62,436 bases of DNA. It comes from Defluviicoccus sp. (GTDB lineage Bacteria > Pseudomonadota > Alphaproteobacteria > MPNO01). Numbering within the stretch: position 1 is the stretch's first letter; each line of letters starts with the position of its first letter. Made by a program: the position numbers and the translations under genes. The stretch is taken from contig JAPPGP010000003.1 in assembly GCA_028821395.1 (NCBI GenBank), positions 1 to 62,436 on the forward strand, given 5' to 3'. Positions 33,852 through 44,039 of this stretch are shown one piece after another. The notes under the pieces are model-generated. The model was not told the DNA's origin and ran no database searches. It saw nothing but the letters and a program-made list of their open reading frames with translations.

Positions 33852-34775
33852 TCAAGTCACCCCTGACGACGCCCGCTTGAGGCGCGGATCGAGAATGTCG
33901 CGCAGCCCGTCGCCCAGCAGGTTGATGCCGAGCACCGTCATGAAGATGCAGAGCCCGGGGAACAGCGCCAGCCACCAGGACGTCGAGATGTGCTCGCGCC
34001 CGTCCGCGAGCATGCTGCCCCAGGTCGGAATTTCCGGCGGCACGCCGAGACCCAGAAAGCTGAGGCTGGCTTCCGAGATGATCGCCGATGCCATGGCGAA
34101 GGTGCCGATGACGATCGCCGCCTGCAGCAGGTTGGGCAGGATGTGGCGGCCGACGATCCGCCCGTGCGAGGCGCCGAGCGACCGCGCCGCGGTGACGAAG
34201 TCCCGCGCCCTCAGCGACAGCGTCTGCCCGCGCGCCACGCGGCAATAGGGGATCCAGCGCTGCGCCACCAGCGCGATGATCAGGATGCCGAGCCCCTGGC
34301 CCATGAAGGCGAGGATGGCGATCGCCAGCAGCAGCGGCGGGAACGCCCAGACGACCTCCACGGTCTTCTGGATGGCGAAATCGGTACGCCCGCCGAAATA
34401 CCCCGAGATCGCCCCGAACCCGACGCCGACGATGCCGGAGATCAGCACCACCGTGGAGGCGATCACCAGCGAGATCCGCGCGCCGTAGATGATCCGGCTC
34501 AGTATGTCGCGCCCGACATGGTCGGTGCCGAGAAAGAACTTGCCGGCGAAGTAGTCCGGCGCCTGGAGCGCGGCCAGCAGATCCTGGTGGTTGGGGTCGT
34601 AGGGGGTGATCACGGGGGCCAGCACGCCCACCGATATCAGCAGCGCTACGACCGCCCCGCCGAGGCAGACCTTGACCTTCATCCAGCGCCGCGAGCGCCT
34701 TTTCAGCTCGGCCAGCCACTGGACCAGCGGCGCGGCGCGGCTAGTCGAAACGGATTCTTGGATCGATCGCGCCAT
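33852..34775 (-). CDS. dipeptide/oligopeptide ABC transporter permease (DppC type)
   Basis: The 307-residue inner-membrane protein has an N-terminal cytoplasmic extension, a first helix at about residues 38-57 (ALLISVGVLAPVI) and five further helices. The family landmarks are LGTDHVGRDILSRIIYGARISL and the EAA loop RSLGASHGRIVGRHILPN that contacts the ATPase. It overlaps the end of dppB by 35 bases. It works with DppB and the DppD/DppF ATPases encoded 8 kb upstream in the same run. The imported compound need not be a peptide. Confidence 0.92.
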   Translation of the reverse strand: MARSIQESVSTSRAAPLVQWLAELKRRSRRWMKVKVCLGGAVVALLISVGVLAPVITPYDPNHQDLLAALQAPDYFAGKFFLGTDHVGRDILSRIIYGARISLVIASTVVLISGIVGVGFGAISGYFGGRTDFAIQKTVEVVWAFPPLLLAIAILAFMGQGLGILIIALVAQRWIPYCRVARGQTLSLRARDFVTAARSLGASHGRIVGRHILPNLLQAAIVIGTFAMASAIISEASLSFLGLGVPPEIPTWGSMLADGREHISTSWWLALFPGLCIFMTVLGINLLGDGLRDILDPRLKRASSGVT

Positions 34776-35745
34776 AGCTGATATCGATGAGGAAGTTGAC
34801 CGTCACGAACAACACGGTGTAGGCGAGCACGACACCCGTGATCAGCGGGTAGTCGCGGGTGCCGAGGCCGTTGATCAGCAGATTGCCGATCCCCGGCCAG
34901 GCGAACACGGTCTCGACGATGATCGAGCCCGACAGCAGCGTGCCCAGCTCCAGACCGACGACGGTGATGATCGTGATCAAGGCGTTGCGGACGATGTGGC
35001 GCCACAGCACGACCCGGCCGCTCAGCCCCTTGGCGCGGGCGGTGGTCACGAACTCCTCGTGCGTGACGTCGAGGATCGCCGAACGCGTGACCCGCATCAA
35101 TATGCCCAGCATGTTCACGCCGAGCGTGGCCGCCGGCATGACGATGTAGGAGAGCGCGTCGAAGAAGCCTTTCCAGTTCCCCTGGATCAGGCTGTCGACG
35201 GTGTAGAAGCCGGTGATCGTCGGACCCGCGATGCCGTAGGTCTCGCGCCCGGCCGAGGGCAGCAGGTTGAAATACCCCGAGACGATGAGGATCAGCATTA
35301 TCCCCATCCAGAAGCTCGGCATGCTGATGCCGAAGAAGCCGAACACCGAGCCGAAATTGTCGACCCAGGAGTTGGGCCTGGCGCCGGCCCACACGCCCAG
35401 CGGAACGCCGATCAGGACCGCCAGCAGCGTGGCGAAGAAGGTCAGCTCGAGCGTTGCCGGAAATCGCTGCGCGAGCAGCGCGGTGACCGATTCCTTGTAG
35501 CGGAACGACTCGCCGAAATCGCCCTGGACGGCGGAGCCGAGGAAGATCAGGTATTGCTCGTGGAACGGCTTGTCGAGCCCCCACCGCGCCCGCGCCTCGG
35601 CGATATCCTCATGCGTTGCCTCCTCGGGCAGCAGGATATCGGCGGGATCGCCGGGCGCGAGCTGCAACAGGCCGAATACCAGCAGGGTGATCAACAAGAG
35701 GACGGGGACCGTCCCGACCACCCGCTTGACGGTATAGGTCAGCAA
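34741..35745 (-). CDS. dipeptide/oligopeptide ABC transporter permease (DppB type)
   Basis: The 334-residue membrane protein has six helices. It begins MLTYTVKRVVGTVPVLLLIT, the typical DppB start, with LAPGDPADILLP in the first periplasmic loop and the EAA motif ARAKGLSGRVVLWRHIVRN in the cytoplasmic loop. It forms the channel with DppC, which overlaps it. A 225-base gap with a palindromic repeat separates it from the upstream binding protein, so mRNA processing or partial termination may lower permease expression relative to the binding protein. Confidence 0.92.
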   Translation of the reverse strand: MLTYTVKRVVGTVPVLLLITLLVFGLLQLAPGDPADILLPEEATHEDIAEARARWGLDKPFHEQYLIFLGSAVQGDFGESFRYKESVTALLAQRFPATLELTFFATLLAVLIGVPLGVWAGARPNSWVDNFGSVFGFFGISMPSFWMGIMLILIVSGYFNLLPSAGRETYGIAGPTITGFYTVDSLIQGNWKGFFDALSYIVMPAATLGVNMLGILMRVTRSAILDVTHEEFVTTARAKGLSGRVVLWRHIVRNALITIITVVGLELGTLLSGSIIVETVFAWPGIGNLLINGLGTRDYPLITGVVLAYTVLFVTVNFLIDISYGAIDPRIRFD

Positions 35746-35791
35746 CCGGAAACCGCCTTTCCGTCGCTCAGGCGGGTGCCCTTCGCCCGGA

Positions 35792-35938
35792 TGTCACCCC
35801 GGCCGAAGCGCAGCGGAGAGCCGGGGTCCAGAGCCAAGGGCACCGCTCTCGCCCGGCTTCCCCCGGATCGGCGTCCGGGGCAGGCCCCGGACTGTGATCC
35901 GGGGCAGGCCTGGACCCCGGCCCAAGGCCGGGGTGACA
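35792..35938. repeat. intergenic palindromic repeat
   Basis: GTCACCCCGGCC at 35793-35804 and GGCCGGGGTGAC near 35926-35937 are inverted copies. Inside them AGCCGGGGTCCAG and CTGGACCCCGGCC form a second inverted pair, and CCGGGGCAGGCC appears twice in the centre. Such nested palindromes are common dispersed extragenic elements in alphaproteobacterial genomes. It lies between the binding protein and dppB genes of the same operon and could stabilise the upstream mRNA segment. Confidence 0.8.
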
Positions 35939-35970
35939 ACATCGGTATCCGCCGCTGCGAAACGGACGAG

Positions 35971-37509
35971 CTAGTTCTTCATCGTCGCTTCGCTCATATA
36001 CGGACGACCGTCCGGCCGCGGCTGGTAGTCGACGTTGTTCGCCACGCCGTATTGCAGGGTATGCGTCCACATGAAGCAGGCCGGCGCCTCCTCGGTCAGC
36101 ACCGACATCGCCTTGCGCAGCGTCGCGATGCGCTTCTGCTCGTCGAAGGCGGCCCGTTCGGCCTGCATCAGCCTGTCGTATTCCGCGTGCGAGAACTTGA
36201 TGCGCGGCGACACCCCGGTCTCGAAATACTGCGACAGCGCCGGTCCGGGATCGATCACCGAGCCGCGGCCCTGGTAGAAGAACGGCACCTTGCCCTTGCG
36301 CACGTTGGCCCACTGGGTGACCCATTCCGGGGTGTGCAGCTTGGTCCTGATCCCGACCGCGTTCAGCATCGGCACCATGGCCTGGGTGATCTGCTTGTCG
36401 TTCACGTAGCGCGCGACCGGCGTGTACAGATCGACATCGACCCCGTCGGCATATCCCGCGTCGGCGAGCAGCTTCTTCGCCTTGTCGGGGTTGTAGTCGT
36501 AGACCGGCTTGTGGTTCGGATCATGGGCGTACTGTCCCGGCCCGATCGGCCCCTGCAGTAGCTGCGCCTGGCCCTTGAGAAGCGCCTTGACGATGCCCTC
36601 GCGGTTGATCGCGTGGCACACCGCCTGGCGCACCTTCTTGTTGTCCCACGGCTTCATCGCCGGGTTCATGGCGAGGAACATGAGCTCGACCGAGCTGGTC
36701 GGAACCAGCCGGGAGTTCTTCGACTTCTCGATGCGGCTCAGGAGATGCGGCGGGATGAACTGGGCGATCTGGATCTCGCCGTTGAGCAGGGCGGTGACCC
36801 GCTGCTCGGACTCGGTCATCTTGCGCACGATCACGATATCCGGCGAGCCCGGCCTGAGGAACGGGTTCCCTTCGGCCTTCTCCAGCACCATGCGGTTGCC
36901 GATCACGAACTCCTTGAGCCTGTAGGGCCCGGCGCCGTAGGGGTGGTTCTTGTCCGCTTCCTTGGCGCCGTACTTGTCGTAGGCGTCCTTGCTGGAGATC
37001 GCCCACAGGCCGCAGATATAGCTCAGCAGCGACGATGTCGGCTTGTGGGAGATCATCCTGACGGTGTAGTTGTCGACCGCCTCGACGGACTTGATCTTCC
37101 GGCTCGAGTTCTGCTTCTGGCTGCTCTCGGGATCCTTGCTCATGCGGAAGAAGGAGTGGACCACGTCCTTCGCCGTCAGCTCGGTCCCGTTGTGGAACTT
37201 CATCCCCTTCTTCAGGTGGAAGATCCAGGTGTTCTCGTCCTTGACCTCCCATTTCTCGGCGAGATGACCGACATATCCGCCCTTCTCGAAGCTGTAGCGG
37301 CAGAGATTGCCGTAGATCTCGCCCCACAGCCCGTAGAGATGCGACGCGCTGTCGCCGTAGGGGTTCACTGTGCTGAGATTGGAGGTGATGCCGAGCGTGA
37401 GCCGGGTCTCGGCCGACGCCGTCGCGCCCACCGCGACCCCGGTCGCGAGAACGGCGCAGGCCGCCATCCTCGACGCCACACGCGCAGAAGCTGAAACTCG
37501 CATTACCAT
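35971..37509 (-). CDS. peptide/nickel-type ABC transporter substrate-binding protein (SBP family 5)
   Basis: The 512-residue periplasmic protein has a signal peptide (basic start, Ala-rich core, cleavage near TASAET) and the family-5 signature around AEKWEVKDENTWIFHLKKG and MKFHNGTELTAKDVVHSFFR. It is of full family length, ending YMSEATMKN. Two in-frame ATGs (37509, 37503) are possible. It captures the ligand for DppBCDF. Aromatic, positively charged clefts of this family bind peptides but also opines, glycosides and nickel chelates. The surrounding hydrolases suggest a non-peptide amide or ester. Confidence 0.92.
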   Translation of the reverse strand: MVMRVSASARVASRMAACAVLATGVAVGATASAETRLTLGITSNLSTVNPYGDSASHLYGLWGEIYGNLCRYSFEKGGYVGHLAEKWEVKDENTWIFHLKKGMKFHNGTELTAKDVVHSFFRMSKDPESSQKQNSSRKIKSVEAVDNYTVRMISHKPTSSLLSYICGLWAISSKDAYDKYGAKEADKNHPYGAGPYRLKEFVIGNRMVLEKAEGNPFLRPGSPDIVIVRKMTESEQRVTALLNGEIQIAQFIPPHLLSRIEKSKNSRLVPTSSVELMFLAMNPAMKPWDNKKVRQAVCHAINREGIVKALLKGQAQLLQGPIGPGQYAHDPNHKPVYDYNPDKAKKLLADAGYADGVDVDLYTPVARYVNDKQITQAMVPMLNAVGIRTKLHTPEWVTQWANVRKGKVPFFYQGRGSVIDPGPALSQYFETGVSPRIKFSHAEYDRLMQAERAAFDEQKRIATLRKAMSVLTEEAPACFMWTHTLQYGVANNVDYQPRPDGRPYMSEATMKN

Positions 37510-37584
37510 TCTCCCTTTCCGATGTTCATCCCCTGCGGCATCCCCGCCGCATGAGCGCAGTCTACAGACTCGGCCGCTGCCGGC

Positions 37585-38886
37585 TCAATAATAGCCCGCC
37601 GCGATCGCCTCGCAGACCACGTCTACGGCGGGCGGGACCAGCCCCATCGGCAGCCCCTCCTCGGCCCGCCAGTAGGAATGGATGCCGGTGCCGAACTCGA
37701 CGATCCGCACCTCGGGCGCGGGCTCGATCTCCTCCAGCATGGGCAGCATGACGCCGTAATACTTCTCCGGCGTGTGATCGCGGCTGAACCGGTTGATCAT
37801 GTAGAGCAGCGGCGGCACCGGCTTCGCGCCCGGGCCGGTCAGCGGCCGCCCCATGCCGACAAAGCGCTCGACCAAGGCCCACGTTTCCGTCTCCGACATG
37901 CCGAGGCGCGCCGCCGTCACGGTCGCCGCTTCGGTCAGTGCCGGGATCGAGTGGATGTGGAAGAAATACTCCGCCTTGATCTGGGGGAAGCGCTTGACCT
38001 CGTCCCACATCTCGAAGACTTCCTCCATCACCCAGGGGAGCCGCATCAGCGGCTCGCCGCCTTCCTGCATGTAGAGCTCCGCGCCCCGGTAGCGGGCCAG
38101 CTCCCGCCAGTCGCGGACCAGGAGGTCGTTGAACGGGTTGGGCCAGTCGTGCCCAGTCATCGCGTGGAAGATGCAGGCGAAGGTGGAATTCTCGATCCCG
38201 GCGAGCCCGACGATGTTCTCCACGCGCTGCAGGATCATGTGCGAGAACGGACCGCCGGTGGAATGGCCGTGGGCGTAGACGGCGAACTCGTCGACCGGGA
38301 AATGCCGCCGGCAGAGATCCTTCATCGCCGCCTCGAAAGCGAGCGGCCACGCCGCCATCCGCTCATGGAAGACGGTTCCCGGGCGGGCGCGCGCGAAGGT
38401 GCGCGTGCCGTATACGTGGCGGAAAGACGCTTCGCGCACGATGTCGTATTGCTCGCGGCCGATCTCCTCGCCCTGCTTCCAAATGGGGGTGCGGAGTCCG
38501 CCGTCGGCGAGTCTGGTATCGCCCGGCCAGTCGCGCGACGGGTCGGGCAGGTAGAGCCGGCCCGGGAAGGTCATGTTGACCACCTTGAAGCCGCGCTTCC
38601 GCGCGAGCACCAGCGCGTAGGGCTCGATCGAACGCCAGTCGCTCGCCCCGCCATGGGTCATCAGCATGCCGGAACGCCGCCCGTCGGCGGAGACGTGGGC
38701 TCTGGCGCGGTCCACCGGCTCGTAAACCATCGCGCCGATGTCCCACTCCATGCCGGCGACGTCGAGGCGGAAGACGTCCTCGTATTGCCGGATCTCGATG
38801 TCGGGCTCGGCGAGCACGCGGTCCGAAATCTCGACCAGCTCGGCGCGCGAGTAGCGCTTCGGCGGCTGCCACGATCCGTCCGGCAT
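37585..38886 (-). CDS. large alpha/beta-hydrolase, GHSTGG type
   Basis: The 433-residue protein has oxyanion region LMTHGGASDWRS (76-87) and elbow YAHGHSTGGPF with Ser209; GIHSYWRAEE near the C-terminus gives a candidate catalytic His. An insertion of about 80 residues between the oxyanion loop and elbow (PGRLYLPDPSRDWPGDT region) probably forms a lid. It has no close match that I can name; the other two family members in this window (39792, 44040) share the THGG or GEGG and ST-GGPF features. It pairs with the small hydrolase directly upstream. Confidence 0.8.
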   Translation of the reverse strand: MPDGSWQPPKRYSRAELVEISDRVLAEPDIEIRQYEDVFRLDVAGMEWDIGAMVYEPVDRARAHVSADGRRSGMLMTHGGASDWRSIEPYALVLARKRGFKVVNMTFPGRLYLPDPSRDWPGDTRLADGGLRTPIWKQGEEIGREQYDIVREASFRHVYGTRTFARARPGTVFHERMAAWPLAFEAAMKDLCRRHFPVDEFAVYAHGHSTGGPFSHMILQRVENIVGLAGIENSTFACIFHAMTGHDWPNPFNDLLVRDWRELARYRGAELYMQEGGEPLMRLPWVMEEVFEMWDEVKRFPQIKAEYFFHIHSIPALTEAATVTAARLGMSETETWALVERFVGMGRPLTGPGAKPVPPLLYMINRFSRDHTPEKYYGVMLPMLEEIEPAPEVRIVEFGTGIHSYWRAEEGLPMGLVPPAVDVVCEAIAAGYY

Positions 38887-38903
38887 GATCGCGTTCTCCG
38901 CGC

Positions 38904-39785
38904 CTAGAGCGCCTGGATGAAGCCGCGCAGCATCTCGTTGAAGATCTCCGGCTGTTCGCGAAACGAGTGGTGCCCCGCGCGGTTGATGATCTGGAGCTGG
39001 CAGCGCGGCTCGGTGGCGGCGATCAGGTCGAACAGCGCATAGCCCTGCTCCAGCGGCGCCGTCGGGTCGTTGCGGCCCCAGACGATCTGCGTCGGCTTGC
39101 CCATGCCGCGGTCGCGGATCCAGGCGAACATCTCCGACTTGTCCTTCGCCAGCCCGGGCAGGAACATTTTGGTCTTCAGCCCTTCGTCCTCCATCTTGCG
39201 GACCGACTCCCGGAATTTGGGCAGGTTCGCCACCTCGACCGCGGCATCGAGGAACGCATCGTCGATGTGGTGCGGGCTGTAGGAGTAGTGCTCGTAGACC
39301 CATTTCTGGCACTCGCGGCCGAGGCGCGGCCTGGGCGCGCCGGCATGCACCACGTCGTTGAGCCCGCGCCCGGGCGCGCAGGTGTTGCTGTCGACGATGG
39401 TGCAGGACGCCACCAGATCGGGCTGCTCCAGCGTCAGCCGGCATACCAGGTAGCCGCCGCGCGAATGGCCCGCGAGATGGACATCCGAGAGCCCCAGCGT
39501 GCGGATGAAGGCATTGGCGTGCTGGACCACCGCGTTCATCGTGTAGTCGTCGTTCGCGGGGTTGTCGGTATGACCCTGTCCGAGCTTGTCGAACGCGACA
39601 ACGTGAAAGTGCCGGGCCAGCACGTCGAAGTTCCTGTTCCAGACGATGGCGCTCGACGCCGCCTCGTCGGACCCGAAGTTTCCGCCATAGACCAGGACGA
39701 GGGGAGGGCCCGAGCCCGCCTCGAAATAGCGTGTGCGGATTCCGTCGACATCCACCCATTTGGCATCGGTCATAGGCATGGTCAT
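38904..39785 (-). CDS. alpha/beta-hydrolase, meta-cleavage-product-hydrolase-like
   Basis: The 293-residue protein has YGGNFGS (33-39), AGHSRGG with Ser108, VWGRNDPTAPL and INRAGHHSFREQP (catalytic His). The oxyanion motif starts with Tyr instead of His, shared with the copy at 41099, so these two are the closest pair among the four small hydrolases. It starts 6 bases after the large hydrolase at 39792 and is followed by the large hydrolase at 37585, i.e. the second copy of a small+large gene pair. Confidence 0.87.
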   Translation of the reverse strand: MTMPMTDAKWVDVDGIRTRYFEAGSGPPLVLVYGGNFGSDEAASSAIVWNRNFDVLARHFHVVAFDKLGQGHTDNPANDDYTMNAVVQHANAFIRTLGLSDVHLAGHSRGGYLVCRLTLEQPDLVASCTIVDSNTCAPGRGLNDVVHAGAPRPRLGRECQKWVYEHYSYSPHHIDDAFLDAAVEVANLPKFRESVRKMEDEGLKTKMFLPGLAKDKSEMFAWIRDRGMGKPTQIVWGRNDPTAPLEQGYALFDLIAATEPRCQLQIINRAGHHSFREQPEIFNEMLRGFIQAL

Positions 39786-39791
39786 GTCTCC

Positions 39792-41096
39792 CTAGACCAG
39801 AAAATATCCGCCGGAGATTGCGTCTTCCCATAGCCGGATCACAGCCGGCAGGGTTCCCATCGGGAGGTCTTCTTCGGGCGCCCAGTAGGAGTGGATTCCG
39901 GCCCCGAATTGCACCACGGCGATCTTCGGAGCCGGGTTCATGGCGCGGTAGGCCGGGACGACGATATCGCGGTACTTCTCGGCGGTATGGTCGCGGCTGT
40001 AAGCCGTGATCCCGAACAGGAGTGGCGGCACGGGCCTGGCGCCCGGCCCGCTTAGCTCGCGCCCCATCCCCACATAGCGCTGCGTCAGCTCCCTCGCCGC
40101 CGCCGGGCACAGCCGGAGGCGGGCGGCGGTTGCCTCCGCCGCGGCCTCGAGTGCGGGCGTGCATGCGTAGTGGACGATGTACTCCGCCTTGAACTGCGGG
40201 AACCGAGTCGAGTCCGACCACTCGTCGAGCACGTCCTCCATCAGCGCTGCCAGGCTCATCAGCGCCTCCGGCCCCTCGCTCTTGAGCGCTTCGGCGCCGC
40301 GGTAGCGGGCGATCTCGCGCCAGTTGCGGATCAGCAGGTCGGTGAACGGCCCCGTCCATTCGCGGCCCGCCATGCGCCGGTAGATGTAGCCGAAGGGCGA
40401 GTTCTCCACGCCGATCAGCCCGGCCACGTTGTCGACGCGCTGGCTCAGCATGTTGACGAACGGGCCGCCGGTGGAGTGGCCGTGCACGTAGATCGAATAC
40501 TCTTCGGGCGGGAAATACCGTCGGCAGACCGCCTTCATCGCGTCCTCGAAGGCGAGCGGCCAGGACGCCATGCGGTCGTGGAACCTCGTGCCCGGGCGGG
40601 CCCGGGCGTTGGGGCGAATCCCGTGCCGCGCCCGCATCGAGGCGTCGTGCACGACCTCGTATTCGTCATCGCCGATGCGCTCGCCGTCGAGCCAGATCGG
40701 CGTCCGCACCGTGCCGTCGCCGCGGATGGTGTCGCCCGGCCAATCGCGCGACGGGTCGGGCAGATAGAGCCGGCCGGGATAGGTCATGCTGGCGATCCGG
40801 TATCCGAGCTTGCCCGCCAGCAGCCGCGCCAACGGTTCCATGGACCGCCAGTCGCTCGCCCCGCCATGGGTCAGGAAAACCCCGATCTTGCGGCCGTCGG
40901 GACCGATCGGGACATCGGCCTCCCGGTCGGGCTCGTAGAGCATGACGCCGATATCCCATTCCATCCCGGCGGCATCGATGCGCAGGATCGTCTCGGTCTC
41001 GGAGAACGAGATATCGGGTCGGGCCAGCACCCCTTCGGAAGCGCGGAAGATCTCCTCGCGCCCGATCTCCGCCGGCGGGTGGAAGGCGGCGGCCAT
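39792..41096 (-). CDS. large alpha/beta-hydrolase, GHSTGG type (duplicate)
   Basis: The 434-residue protein is closely related to the one at 37585 along its whole length: identical blocks include AGMEWDIG, LTHGGASDWRS-type oxyanion region, YPGRLYLPDPSRDWPGDT and VHGHSTGGPF with Ser208, ending in GAGIHSYWAPEEDLPMG. The copies have clearly diverged in between, so the duplication is not recent. It lies 2 bases after the small hydrolase at 41099, forming the first copy of the small+large pair. No signal peptide is visible. Substrate unknown. Confidence 0.8.
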   Translation of the reverse strand: MAAAFHPPAEIGREEIFRASEGVLARPDISFSETETILRIDAAGMEWDIGVMLYEPDREADVPIGPDGRKIGVFLTHGGASDWRSMEPLARLLAGKLGYRIASMTYPGRLYLPDPSRDWPGDTIRGDGTVRTPIWLDGERIGDDEYEVVHDASMRARHGIRPNARARPGTRFHDRMASWPLAFEDAMKAVCRRYFPPEEYSIYVHGHSTGGPFVNMLSQRVDNVAGLIGVENSPFGYIYRRMAGREWTGPFTDLLIRNWREIARYRGAEALKSEGPEALMSLAALMEDVLDEWSDSTRFPQFKAEYIVHYACTPALEAAAEATAARLRLCPAAARELTQRYVGMGRELSGPGARPVPPLLFGITAYSRDHTAEKYRDIVVPAYRAMNPAPKIAVVQFGAGIHSYWAPEEDLPMGTLPAVIRLWEDAISGGYFLV

Positions 41097-41098
41097 CG

Positions 41099-41977
41099 TC
41101 AGTTGAGGCTGGAGATGAACCCGTGGACGATCTGGTTGAACCGTTCGGGATGCTCGCGGAACGGAAAGTGCCCGGCACGGTTGACGATGTGGAAATAGGC
41201 CTGCCGCTCGCCGGCGGCGATCATCTCGTAAAGCGGAATCCCCTGGCGCAGCGGTGCGGTGGGATCGTTGTAGCCCCACACCACCTGGGTCGGCCGCTTC
41301 ATCTTGCGGTCCTGGATCCAGCGCAGGGTCTCCGCCTTCTGGCGCGCCAGCTCGGGCAGGAAGAGGCCCGCCTTGAGGCCCTCGTCCTCCATCCTGCGGA
41401 TCGCCTCCTGCGTCTTGGGAAGCCGGCCGACCTCGACCACGGCATCGAGCCAGCCATCGGTGATGTGGTCGGGGGAGTAGGAGTATTTCTCGTATGTCCA
41501 GCGCTGGCACTCGCGGCTGAGCGGCTCGTGAGGCGGCTGGGCATGAACGATCTCGTTGAGCCCGACGCCGGGACCGAGGGTGCCGGAGTCGACGATGGTG
41601 CAGGAGCGAACGAGCTCCGGGAATTCGAGCGTCAGCCGCGTCACCAAGTAGCCGCCCCGCGAATGCCCGACCAGATGGACGTTGGACAGACCGACGGTAT
41701 CGATGAAGGAAGCGGCGTGATGGACGACCGCATTCATGGTGTAGTCGTCGTTGATCGGGTTGCCGGTATGGCCCTGTCCAAGCTTGTCCGGCGCCACCAC
41801 ATGATAGCTCGCCGCCAGACCGTCGAAGTTGCGATCCCAGGCGATGGCGCAGTTCGAGCCGTCCTTGGAGCCGAAATTCCCGCCATAGAAGAGCACCACG
41901 GTCTCGCCCTCGCCGGCCTCGAAATAGCGCGTGTCGACGTCGCCGACCTTGGTCCATTTGGGGTCGTTCATCGGCAT
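41099..41977 (-). CDS. alpha/beta-hydrolase, meta-cleavage-product-hydrolase-like
   Basis: The 292-residue protein has YGGNFGS (31-37), VGHSRGGY with Ser106, VWGYNDPTAPL and VNRAGHFPFREHP. The ATG at 41977 is chosen from AAAGGGAG upstream; Met3 is an alternative. It starts 2 bases after the DppF ATPase stop and stops 2 bases before the large hydrolase, so it is tightly embedded in the operon. Like its three sisters it is probably cytosolic and acts after import. Confidence 0.88.
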   Translation of the reverse strand: MPMNDPKWTKVGDVDTRYFEAGEGETVVLFYGGNFGSKDGSNCAIAWDRNFDGLAASYHVVAPDKLGQGHTGNPINDDYTMNAVVHHAASFIDTVGLSNVHLVGHSRGGYLVTRLTLEFPELVRSCTIVDSGTLGPGVGLNEIVHAQPPHEPLSRECQRWTYEKYSYSPDHITDGWLDAVVEVGRLPKTQEAIRRMEDEGLKAGLFLPELARQKAETLRWIQDRKMKRPTQVVWGYNDPTAPLRQGIPLYEMIAAGERQAYFHIVNRAGHFPFREHPERFNQIVHGFISSLN

Positions 41978-41979
41978 CT

Positions 41980-42966
<987 letters not shown>

Positions 42967-42997
42967 CCTTGCGGCTCTCCCTGAGGCCTCTGACCGC

Positions 42998-43960
42998 TCA
43001 GACGAGGAAGCAGGACACGAAGTGCCCTTCTTCCACCTCGCGCAGCTCCGGCTCCCGCAGCCGGCACCCGTCGTCGACCCGCGAGCAGCGGTCGCTGAAG
43101 CGGCAGCCGTCGGGCAGGTTGAGCGGGCTCGGCACGATCCCGGGGATCGCCTCCAGCTTCTCGCCGATCCCGCCATAGCCGGGGATCGATTTCAGCAGCC
43201 CCACCGTATAAGGGTGGAGCGGGCGGGAGAAAATTATTTCCGGCGTCGCGTGCTCCACGATTCGCCCGGCATACATGATCGCCACGTCGTCGGCCTGCTC
43301 GGCGACCACGCCCAGATCGTGGGTGATCAAGAGCAGCGCCATGCCGAGCTGTTCCTGGAGCTCTTCGATCAGGTTGAGGATCTGCGCCTGGATCGTCACA
43401 TCGAGCGCGGTCGTCGGCTCATCGGCGATCAGCAGGCTGGGGTTGCAAGAGAGCGCCATCGCGATCATCACCCGCTGGCGCATGCCGCCCGAGAGCTCGT
43501 GCGGGTAGTCGTCGACCCGCGTCCCGGGTTCGGGGATCTTGACCAGGCGGAGCATCTCGATCGCCTTGTCGCGCGCGTCCTTCTTGCCGAGCCGCTGGTG
43601 CAGCACGATGGCTTCCTCGATCTGCGTGCCGACGGTGAAGACCGGGTTCAGCGAGGTCATCGGCTCCTGGAAGATCATCGAGATCTCGTTGCCCCGGATG
43701 CGCCGCATCCTGGCCTCGTCGAGATCGATCAGGTTCTCGCCCCGGTACCTGATCTCGCCGCCGACGATCCGGCCCGCCGATTTCGGAATCAGCTGCATCG
43801 TCGACAGCGCGGTCACGCTCTTGCCGCAACCCGACTCCCCGACCAGCCCCATCGTGCGGCCTTCCTCGATCGCGAAGCTCACGCCATCGACCGCGCGGAG
43901 CTCGCCCTCGGCGGTGAAGAAAGACGTCTGAAGGTCTTTGATCTCGATCAGGTTGCCCAT
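42998..43960 (-). CDS. oligopeptide ABC transporter ATP-binding protein (DppD/OppD type)
   Basis: The 320-residue ATPase has Walker [14 protein letters not shown]-loop [13 protein letters not shown], signature [15 protein letters not shown], Walker [13 protein letters not shown] and ITHDLGVV. The C-terminal extension carries [15 protein letters not shown] (cysteine cluster). It is the first gene of the long minus-strand run. The 79-base spacer to the divergent hydrolase at 44040 should hold the operon promoter. Confidence 0.94.
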   Translation of the reverse strand: MGNLIEIKDLQTSFFTAEGELRAVDGVSFAIEEGRTMGLVGESGCGKSVTALSTMQLIPKSAGRIVGGEIRYRGENLIDLDEARMRRIRGNEISMIFQEPMTSLNPVFTVGTQIEEAIVLHQRLGKKDARDKAIEMLRLVKIPEPGTRVDDYPHELSGGMRQRVMIAMALSCNPSLLIADEPTTALDVTIQAQILNLIEELQEQLGMALLLITHDLGVVAEQADDVAIMYAGRIVEHATPEIIFSRPLHPYTVGLLKSIPGYGGIGEKLEAIPGIVPSPLNLPDGCRFSDRCSRVDDGCRLREPELREVEEGHFVSCFLV

Positions 43961-44039
43961 CTGCTAGCTTCGTCTTCCCGAGCCCGGCGGGATGTCGCGG
44001 GACCTGTCGGCGGTATCGGGGATCGGGAGAGGAAAGCGC

